A DNA stretch of 64,000 bases from Oscillospiraceae bacterium. Its GTDB lineage: Bacteria; Bacillota; Clostridia; Oscillospirales; CAG-272. A program made the translations under genes and the position numbers. Of the stretch, positions 58,397 to 64,000 are shown one piece after another (the first letter of the stretch is position 1; every line of letters begins with the position of its first letter). The notes beneath the pieces were generated by a model. The model was not told the DNA's origin. It did not search any database and saw nothing but the letters and a program-made list of their open reading frames with translations. The stretch lies in assembly GCA_015063895.1 (NCBI GenBank), contig SVTG01000001.1, positions 77,260-141,259 on the forward strand, written 5' to 3'.

Positions 58397-59812
58397 TTAA
58401 TATTTTTGGTAATTTTTCAGCAAAAAGCGCCATTTTTTTACCAAAACCTCAAATACCGCCCTGCCCTCGCACCAAAACGGCAGGATCGAAAGCGCCGCCA
58501 AGAGCACACCTGCACGCAACGCCCCCATTGAAACGGCACCTGCTGACAGCAAGAGAAGGAGCAGCGACACAGCGCCCTTTTTAAAATATCGGGAAAAACG
58601 CAAGAACGTGGCGGTGTGATGCGCGCGGCATACAAAAACCGAAAAATAAGCGATAAGCGTAGCCAGCGCCGCCCCCGTAGCCCCCAATTTCGGTATGAGC
58701 AAAAAATTCAGCAAAAGATTCACGCCTGACCCCAGCATAGAGCTAAAGAATACGGGAACACAGCGAAGCGCCGACTGGTACGCTGTGCCAAAAAACCCCG
58801 AAAGCGAGGAAAAAAGCGCTGCCAATACCAAAAACGGCACAAACTGCACCGCCCCACGGTAGTCGGGGGCAAAAAGTACCGTAACGAGCGGCGCGGATAA
58901 GACAAGCAATGCTGCCGCGCCAAAAACCGATACAGGCAAAAGCATGCGGTAAATACGGGCAAAATGCGCGCTGCGCGCTTCCCCCTCGCCCACCTGCAGG
59001 GCGCTATATTGCCACGCCTCCAAAAAGACACCAAGCACAAAGGTAAAAAGCGCGGGGATCCTGGCGGCAGCGGCGTAAACGCCCGTTTCCTCGAGTGAGT
59101 GGTAATGAAGAATAAAATAGCGGTCGGAAAGCGACATCAACCACCAAAAGGCGGCACCGGGGATCAGCGGCAGCCCGTAAGAAAGCATTTTCCCCAGCAT
59201 ACGGCGCGACACGGCTCGCCACGCAAACAAGCGCCACGGACGCAAAAGGAAAAGCAAAAACACACTCGCCGCAAGATCGGAAAGAATAATGCCGAGCAAA
59301 TATCCACGCGCACCAAGACCGCCCACAACAATAAAAAGCATTTGTAAGGAAAGGCTGCAAAGTGCCGTCAGAGGCTGCAAGAGCGCAAATACCGTATACC
59401 CACCCGTCGCACGCAGATATTGTGTCAAAACGCTATGCAGAGACGCGCTCCATACGTAAAACAGCAAGTCATAACGGTAAGCACGCAGCACCGGCCAAAA
59501 TCGCAACAGCGGCAAAAGCAGCAAAAAAAGAAGGCTCCCCGATATTGCCATCACTGCAGCCGTGGAAAGAACAGCGCGCTTTTCCTCCTCCCTTGCTCCT
59601 GCAAAAAAGCGAAAAAGCGTGGGGCCCGCGTGAAGCGTGACAAACGGCATCAACAGGACCGCCGCGCTCACCACAAGATCGGAGGCGCCAAAATCCTCAG
59701 GCGAGAGGGCGGCGGTGTAGAACGGCATCAGCAAAAAGGTGGCCGCTTTCGATACAGCCGCCGACGCGCCGAGCAAAAGCGTGCGAAAAAACAAGCCGCG
59801 ATTTCCTGACAT
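58397..59812 (-). CDS. Oligosaccharide flippase (Wzx/MOP family)
   Basis: A 471-residue membrane protein with about 14 helices. The N-terminus FFRTLLLGASAAVSKAATFLL, the EDFGASDLVVSA segment and GLPLIPGAAFWWLMSLSDRY are typical of polysaccharide-exporting MOP transporters. ATG 59812 after GGGGGTGAG is preferred over an upstream extension. It ends 8 bases before the riboswitch promoter and begins about 170 bases after sigG; no glycosyltransferase genes are near, so its substrate cannot be told. Confidence 0.86.
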   Translation of the reverse strand: MSGNRGLFFRTLLLGASAAVSKAATFLLMPFYTAALSPEDFGASDLVVSAAVLLMPFVTLHAGPTLFRFFAGAREEEKRAVLSTAAVMAISGSLLFLLLLPLLRFWPVLRAYRYDLLFYVWSASLHSVLTQYLRATGGYTVFALLQPLTALCSLSLQMLFIVVGGLGARGYLLGIILSDLAASVFLLFLLRPWRLFAWRAVSRRMLGKMLSYGLPLIPGAAFWWLMSLSDRYFILHYHSLEETGVYAAAARIPALFTFVLGVFLEAWQYSALQVGEGEARSAHFARIYRMLLPVSVFGAAALLVLSAPLVTVLFAPDYRGAVQFVPFLVLAALFSSLSGFFGTAYQSALRCVPVFFSSMLGSGVNLLLNFLLIPKLGATGAALATLIAYFSVFVCRAHHTATFLRFSRYFKKGAVSLLLLLLSAGAVSMGALRAGVLLAALSILPFWCEGRAVFEVLVKKWRFLLKNYQKY

Positions 59813-59873
59813 TTTCTCACCCCCACATTTAGCATGGTGCAAAAAACGCCGCCGCAATCTGACACCTTTTTGC

Positions 59874-59907
59874 AAAAACGGGCGATGCGGCCAGCGTCGC
59901 ATCGCCC
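59874..59907 (-). terminator. Intrinsic terminator after sigG
   Basis: On the minus strand GGGCGATGCG / CGCATCGCCC (59907-59898 with 59889-59880), loop ACGCTGGC, followed by GTTTTTGC. Confidence 0.85.
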
Positions 59908-59925
59908 ATTCAAAGCGCTTTGAAT
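59908..59925. repeat. Perfect 18-base palindrome in the sigG 3' region
   Basis: ATTCAAAGCGCTTTGAAT reads the same on both strands, directly before the sigG terminator. It has no loop, which suits a dimeric protein site better than an RNA hairpin. No family is recognised. Confidence 0.4.
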
Positions 59926-59979
59926 TTTTATTTAAAAAGACATATTTTATCTATTTTTTGAATTTAAATAAGTTAAATG

Positions 59980-60753
59980 TCAAATTTCCTTGCGCATGCG
60001 TTCTAAAGCCCCCTTTTCCAGTCGGCTGACCTGCGCCTGTGAAATGCCAATGCTTTCCGCAATCTCCATTTGTGTTTTGCCATGATAAAAGCGCATTTCA
60101 ATGATGCGTTTTTCGCGTTCGCTAAGCTTTTTCATCGCATCTGCCAGCGCCATGTGCTCCAACCAATGCTCGTCCTGCGCTGAGGTGTCGCTCAGCTGGT
60201 CCATCACGTAAATGGCATCGCCGCTCTCGTTATAAACAGGCTCATAAAGCGAGATCGGCTCTACGATCGCCTCCATTGCCTGCTGCAATGCCTCTCGCGG
60301 CACCCCCAGCTTTTTGGCAATATCGTCAACGCTCGGCTCGCATTCCTTTTCCCTTGTCAGCTCTTCTCTTGCCTGCAAGGCACGGTATGCAAGATCACGC
60401 ACCGAACGGCTGATGCGAATGGAATTGTTATCTCTGATATACCGCCGTATCTCCCCGATGATCATGGGTACGGCATAGGTCGAAAATTTCACGTCAAGGT
60501 CGGTGTTAAAATTGTCCACAGCCTTTACAAGCCCGATGCACCCGACCTGAAACAGATCGTCGGGATTTTCGCGTCTGCCCGAAAAGCGCTGAATGATCGA
60601 AAGCACCAAGCGCAGATTGCCATAGATCAGCTCGTCGCGCGCGGCGCTGTCCCCCGCTTTCATCTTAGCTAAAAGCTCACGCTTTTCTTCATCTGTCAGG
60701 GTCTTCAGATCCGAGGTGTTGATGCCGCATATTTCTACCTTGTTTTTATACAT
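59980..60753 (-). CDS. sigG: RNA polymerase sporulation sigma factor SigG
   Basis: A 257-residue sigma factor for late forespore genes. The N-terminal VEICGINTS is specific to sigma-G; region 2 is DLFQVGCIGLVKAVDNFNTD...KFSTYAVPMIIGEIRRYIRD, region 3 SRSVRDLAYRALQ, and region 4 REKRIIEMRFYHGKTQMEIAESIGISQAQVSRLEK. GGGGAGTAAA precedes ATG 60753. A sigma-F-type promoter is visible at 60781-60809, as expected for spoIIIG. The sigE-spoIIGA pair usually upstream in Bacillus and Clostridium is missing here; the neighbour is a protein of unknown function. Confidence 0.96.
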   Translation of the reverse strand: MYKNKVEICGINTSDLKTLTDEEKRELLAKMKAGDSAARDELIYGNLRLVLSIIQRFSGRRENPDDLFQVGCIGLVKAVDNFNTDLDVKFSTYAVPMIIGEIRRYIRDNNSIRISRSVRDLAYRALQAREELTREKECEPSVDDIAKKLGVPREALQQAMEAIVEPISLYEPVYNESGDAIYVMDQLSDTSAQDEHWLEHMALADAMKKLSEREKRIIEMRFYHGKTQMEIAESIGISQAQVSRLEKGALERMRKEI

Positions 60754-60780
60754 TTTACTCCCCTTTAATGGCGTAATTAG

Positions 60781-60809
60781 AGTATTGCCGTGGGGAATTT
60801 TCGTTATGC
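60781..60809 (-). promoter_or_regulatory. Putative sigma-F promoter for sigG
   Basis: On the minus strand GCATA (60809-60805), 15-base spacer, GGCAATACT (60789-60781). The -10 fits the forespore sigma-F pattern GGnnAnAnT and the -35 fits GYWTA. No sigma-A hexamer pair fits here. Confidence 0.6.
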
Positions 60810-60842
60810 AGCTTTCGCGATTTGTAAAAAATGGTTTTTGCT

Positions 60843-60882
60843 AAAAAGAGGCTGTCTCAAATTGCATTTGAGACAGCCTCTT
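60843..60882 (-). terminator. Terminator after the anchored protein gene (hairpin copy 1)
   Basis: GAGGCTGTCTCAAAT / ATTTGAGACAGCCTC with loop TGC on the plus strand, extended by AA/TT; TTTTT follows on the minus strand. Nearly the same hairpin lies at 61700-61735. Confidence 0.88.
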
Positions 60883-60886
60883 GACA

Positions 60887-61687
60887 TTATGAAACGATCT
60901 TTTTGACAAGTGCCACAGTGCCCTGGTAGCGCACCTCATCGGCATTGTTGCCGAGGATCCCCGGTCTTAACAGGCAGATCACGGTATCCTCAGGGAGATT
61001 ATTGCGAATGGCGCTGTTATCGCGCCACAAGGCGGTTTCAGCGAGCCTGATGCCATAGCAAGCGGTGGTACCGTCCTCACGTGTGGTGAGGATCGCGCCC
61101 GCGGGGAGTGACTCAAAGATCTCCCCAAAATCCACCAGCACCGCACGCCCCGCGCTATATTCCTCAGCGATCCAGGGGGAAACCAGCATCAGCGCCGCAT
61201 CACCCGTCGTCAGATACTGCGTAAAGGCCTGATAGGACTGCGTGCTTTGGTAGCGGTCTACCGTGGCGCCGCTTGGCTGTCCGTTTTCATCGACACGGTT
61301 TTCAAGCGCCCTGATCTCCTCCTCGGAATACACGGTATAATGGCGCAAGGTAATATCCTTTTTGCCGTTACCGTTATAGTCATCGACAAGATAGGTGGCA
61401 AGACAATGACTGACGTCGCGCTGTCCTGCCTCGTTGGTGATATACCCGTAAGGGCCTGCGGTGATCACCACGATATCACCCTCCTCCTCGCGTCCGCACA
61501 TTTGCGCAATGCAAACGGTCAGCACGATAACGACCGCCAGTGCGGCGATCACGGCCCATTTGTGGTGATACCAAAAATTATCAAGCCAGCGATATACCCT
61601 GCCGTGCTCCTTTTCGGGGCGCTTTTGCCCGGGGGCACCGAAGCGGATCTCACGCTCGTTGAGCTTTTCATATTTATTTTCTTCCAT
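60887..61687 (-). CDS. Membrane-anchored protein with extracytoplasmic domain, unknown
   Basis: A 266-residue protein: a charged cytoplasmic tail (about 1-40), one membrane helix (about 44-66, WAVIAALAVVIVLTVCIAQM), then an outer domain of about 200 residues. That domain has segments resembling solute-binding-like folds (GDAALMLVSPWIAEEY, VLVDFGEIFESLP) but I cannot assign a family. A DDYNGNGKKDITL stretch resembles a dockerin-like or EF-hand calcium loop (D-x-N-x-N-x-x-x-D). It is flanked by two near-identical long hairpins and lies between lysS and sigG. Confidence 0.7.
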   Translation of the reverse strand: MEENKYEKLNEREIRFGAPGQKRPEKEHGRVYRWLDNFWYHHKWAVIAALAVVIVLTVCIAQMCGREEEGDIVVITAGPYGYITNEAGQRDVSHCLATYLVDDYNGNGKKDITLRHYTVYSEEEIRALENRVDENGQPSGATVDRYQSTQSYQAFTQYLTTGDAALMLVSPWIAEEYSAGRAVLVDFGEIFESLPAGAILTTREDGTTACYGIRLAETALWRDNSAIRNNLPEDTVICLLRPGILGNNADEVRYQGTVALVKKIVS

Positions 61688-61699
61688 TTTGACTCCTTA

Positions 61700-61735
61700 A
61701 AAAGGGCTGTCTCAAATTTGAATTTGAGACAGCCC
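61700..61735 (-). terminator. Terminator after lysS (hairpin copy 2)
   Basis: GGGCTGTCTCAAATT / AATTTGAGACAGCCC with a 2-base loop, followed on the minus strand by TTTTT. Near-copy of the hairpin at 60843-60882. Confidence 0.88.
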
Positions 61736-61741
61736 CGAAAA

Positions 61742-63265
61742 TCAATCTACGGGCTTCATTGTCGGGAATAGCAGCACGTCACGGATAGACGGGCTGTCGG
61801 TGAGCAGCATCACCAGACGGTCAACACCAAAGCCAAGACCGCCCGTGGGGGGCAGACCGTATTCAAGGGCTGTGACGTAGTCGTAATCCACCTGTGCACG
61901 GCACTTGGGGTCAAGGGCCTTGCGCTCGGCTACCTGGCGCTCAAAGCGCTCCTTTTGATCGATGGGGTCGTTGAGCTCCGAGAAGGCATTGCCAAACTCG
62001 GTGGCATTGATAAAGTATTCAAAGCGCTCGGTATAGGCGGGGTCCCCCGGTTTGCGCTTGGCAAGGGGGCTGATCTCCACGGGATAATCGTAAATAAAGG
62101 TGGGCTGGATCAGCTTCTCCTCAACAAAAGCATCAAAGAACTCGGCGAGAATAGCACCCTTGGTGGGTACCTCGGGCAGGTCTACGTGGTACTTCTTTGC
62201 TACGGCGATCGCTTCCTCGTCGCTCCCGATCTCGTTGAAGTCAACACCGCTGTATTTCTTCACGGCCTCCAGCATCGTCATGCGCTCCCAGTGACCGAGA
62301 TCGATCTCGTGACCGCAATAAGGAATGACAAGGCTGCCGCAGACGTTTTGTGCCACGGTGCGCATCATTTCCTCAACCAGATCCATGAGTGCGTGATAAT
62401 CGGTATAAGCCTGGTAAAGCTCAATGCTGGTAAACTCGGGGTTATGCTTGGGGTCCATACCCTCGTTACGGAAGATACGGCCAACCTCGTATACGCGGTC
62501 CATACCGCCCACGATCAGACGCTTTAAGTAAAGCTCGGTTTCAATACGAAGCACCATATCCATATCAAGGGTATTGTGATGCGTCATAAAGGGGCGTGCC
62601 GAGGCACCGATCTCAAAGGGAGTCAGGATCGGCGTATCCACCTCAAGAAAGCCCTTACTGTCAAGGAATGCGCGCAGCTCGCGCAGGATCATGCTACGCT
62701 TGACAAAGGTATCCTTCACCTCGGGATTGACGATCAGGTCAACGTAACGCTGACGGTAACGCATCTCCTGATCCTTCAGACCGTGGAATTTCTCGGGCAG
62801 GGGCAAAAGGCTCTTGGCAAGCAGCACCACCTCGGTGCAGCGCACGCTGATCTCGCCCATTTTGGTGCGGAACACGGTGCCCTTGATACCGATGATATCA
62901 CCGATATCCATCTTTTTAAAGCCAGCATAGGGCTCCTCGCCGATGACGTCACGGCGCACGTAGATCTGAATATCACCCTTATCGTCACGCAGATGCGCAA
63001 AGCTTGCCTTGCCCATCACGCGCTTGGTCATCATACGGCCTGCCAGGCATACGACAACGTCGGTCTCCGCCTCTGCCTCAAGATCGGCAAAGCGGGCCTT
63101 GATATCCTTTGAATAGCTATCCTGCGGATATTTGGTGATCTGAAAGGGGTCGGCGCCCGCCTCGCGCAGCGCTGCCAGCTTTTCGCGGCGCACGCGCAGA
63201 ATATCACCTAAATTGACTTCCGCCTCGGCGGCCTCAGCCGCCCCGGTTCTCTTTTCTTCTGCCAT
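61742..63265 (-). CDS. lysS: Lysyl-tRNA synthetase (class II)
   Basis: A 507-residue homodimeric synthetase. An N-terminal OB fold binds the anticodon (ADTDVVVCLAGRMMTKRVMG region and GDIQIYVRRDVIGE), and class II motifs follow: motif 1 KRSMILRELRAFLDSKGFLEVDTP, motif 2 VGRIFRNEGMDPKHNPEFT, motif 3 GLGFGVDRLVMLL. The leading residues are an acidic alanine-rich extension. ATG 63265 with TTGAGG is chosen over TTG 63277. It lies 13 bases after greA, the usual greA-lysS pair. Confidence 0.96.
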   Translation of the reverse strand: MAEEKRTGAAEAAEAEVNLGDILRVRREKLAALREAGADPFQITKYPQDSYSKDIKARFADLEAEAETDVVVCLAGRMMTKRVMGKASFAHLRDDKGDIQIYVRRDVIGEEPYAGFKKMDIGDIIGIKGTVFRTKMGEISVRCTEVVLLAKSLLPLPEKFHGLKDQEMRYRQRYVDLIVNPEVKDTFVKRSMILRELRAFLDSKGFLEVDTPILTPFEIGASARPFMTHHNTLDMDMVLRIETELYLKRLIVGGMDRVYEVGRIFRNEGMDPKHNPEFTSIELYQAYTDYHALMDLVEEMMRTVAQNVCGSLVIPYCGHEIDLGHWERMTMLEAVKKYSGVDFNEIGSDEEAIAVAKKYHVDLPEVPTKGAILAEFFDAFVEEKLIQPTFIYDYPVEISPLAKRKPGDPAYTERFEYFINATEFGNAFSELNDPIDQKERFERQVAERKALDPKCRAQVDYDYVTALEYGLPPTGGLGFGVDRLVMLLTDSPSIRDVLLFPTMKPVD

Positions 63266-63278
63266 TTTAAACCTCAAA

Positions 63279-63767
63279 TCAGTCGCGACCTACGCGTACG
63301 ATGCGGTAGGTAAAGTTGTATCCCGATGCCTCAACCACACCCGTGATCACGTCGCCTGCGCGGTGACCGATCAGTGCCTTGCCAACGGGAGATTGGTCGG
63401 AGATCTTGCCGCTGACGATATCGGCCTCGTTAGAGCCGACAATGCGCCACTCGCACTCCTCCTTCAGATCCTCGTCGTATACCGTTACGGTAGAGCCGAT
63501 ATCCACCACGCCGCGCACAGCACGGGAAGCATCGTAAACCTCTGCGTTTTCAATATCGTGCTTGAGCTTAAGGATACGCGCCTCGTTTTCTGCCTGTGCA
63601 TTACGGGCAGCGTCATACTCGGCGTTCTCGGAAAGGTCACCGAAGCCACGTGCGGTAACGATATCGTTTTTAATGCGCTCGCGCTCCTCGCCCTCGCGCC
63701 ATTGCAGCTCCTTGACAAGCTCGTCGTAGCCCTCTTGGGTCATTGTAATCTTCTTGGTATTTGCCAT
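63279..63767 (-). CDS. greA: Transcription elongation factor GreA
   Basis: A 162-residue factor that enters the RNA polymerase secondary channel and stimulates cleavage of backtracked RNA. The N-terminal coiled coil has the acidic tip region FGDLSENAEYDAARN, and the C-terminal domain ends with GVVEASGYNFTYRIVRV. AGAGGAGTTACC precedes ATG 63767. It follows the S41 protease gene by 33 bases. Confidence 0.96.
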   Translation of the reverse strand: MANTKKITMTQEGYDELVKELQWREGEERERIKNDIVTARGFGDLSENAEYDAARNAQAENEARILKLKHDIENAEVYDASRAVRGVVDIGSTVTVYDEDLKEECEWRIVGSNEADIVSGKISDQSPVGKALIGHRAGDVITGVVEASGYNFTYRIVRVGRD

Positions 63768-63800
63768 AACGGTAACTCCTCTATATCAAAAATATATTTT

Positions 63801-64000
63801 TTATTGTTTGGCAGCCGCGATCGCAGCTTGCAGCTGATTGTCCTCGGCCTCGGTCAAAAGATAAATGTTTTTATTTTTCACCGCGTCGTCAAGCGGCGTT
63901 TCAGCCCCGTCGGGGGCAACGCCAATACCGTCGTAATTGACGCCGGACGGCGGATTATAATAGCCTGTAGTCAGCTTCACACCACCGCTGTAGCCAAAGC
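63801..64000 (-). CDS. C-terminal end of S41-family (CtpA-like) peptidase (partial)
   Basis: A minus-strand frame enters from the right edge and ends at TAA 63803-63801, giving about 66 residues beginning FGYSGGVKLTTGYYNPPSG. G-G-x-K-L-T-T-x-Y-Y-x-P-S-G is the signature after the active-site region of carboxy-terminal processing proteases; the tail PDGAETPLDD also fits. The catalytic Ser and Lys and the PDZ domain lie outside the window. In spore formers, CtpB-type members act in forespore signalling, but this cannot be decided from the fragment. Confidence 0.85.
   Translation of the reverse strand, partial: FGYSGGVKLTTGYYNPPSGVNYDGIGVAPDGAETPLDDAVKNKNIYLLTEAEDNQLQAAIAAAKQ

Noticed and set aside
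60843..61735. Complete insertion sequence bounded by the twin hairpins
   Set aside because: The gene between them has a membrane anchor and outer domain and no transposase motif; the hairpins serve as terminators.

Overview
The window looks like chromosomal DNA of a spore-forming Clostridia member (Bacillota), probably an uncultured gut-type lineage near Oscillospirales or Christensenellales. The evidence is a sigma-G gene, a PdaA-type cortex deacetylase, WhiA, a SpoVB-like flippase, eukaryotic-type glycyl-tRNA synthetase, a lysine riboswitch on an NhaC-family transporter, and a PcrA carrying a roughly 45-residue insertion. The family assignment is inference from gene content; there is no rRNA in the window. 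Genes are tightly packed, many pairs share a 4-base ATGA/TTGA/GTGA overlap, and most operons have a recognisable sigma-A promoter (TTGNNN-17-TATAAT) and intrinsic terminator.

Layout, left to right. 1-2164 (+): tail of trigger factor, clpP, clpX. 2323-3847 (+): two membrane proteins. 3825-5293 (-): two polysaccharide deacetylases. 5366-5765: a 400-bp MITE-like element with perfect 20-bp terminal inverted repeats and an internal array of mini-hairpins. 5772-13902 (-): secA, two membrane proteins, a 48-residue Asn-Gln repeat microprotein, pcrA and a small membrane protein. 14066-15627 (+): trmL, mnmA. 15664-24105 (-): HAD phosphatase, murB, whiA, dnaE, class A PBP. 24254-32588 (+): an eight-gene operon (Gfo/Idh oxidoreductase, coaE, lytic transglycosylase, M18 aminopeptidase, prfA, sua5, GyrA-like topoisomerase subunit, small membrane protein). 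32722-37827 (+): an isolated operon of two tandem M81/MlrC-like metallopeptidases and a glycoside-hydrolase-like protein. 37890-40786 (-): glyS followed by an HPr-kinase-like / PqqD-like / S24-S26-peptidase-like cassette. 40864-49374 (-): an eleven-gene housekeeping operon from nusB to ybaK. 49542-50475 (-): rubredoxin and a cytidylate-kinase-like protein. 50598-54157 (+): SpoVB-like flippase and pckG. 54273-64000 (-): MBL hydrolase, rplS, lysine-riboswitch-controlled transporter, flippase, sigG, an unknown anchored protein between twin hairpins, lysS, greA and a truncated S41 protease.

The parts best worth a second look are the kinase/PqqD/peptidase cassette (RiPP-like enzymes with no visible precursor or radical SAM enzyme), the M81-M81-GH operon, the hairpin-array MITE, the NQ-repeat microprotein, the strong terminator lying inside the 5' end of the PBP frame, and the sigma-F-type promoter in front of sigG. 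No CRISPR array, tRNA, rRNA, prophage or complete transposase was seen.
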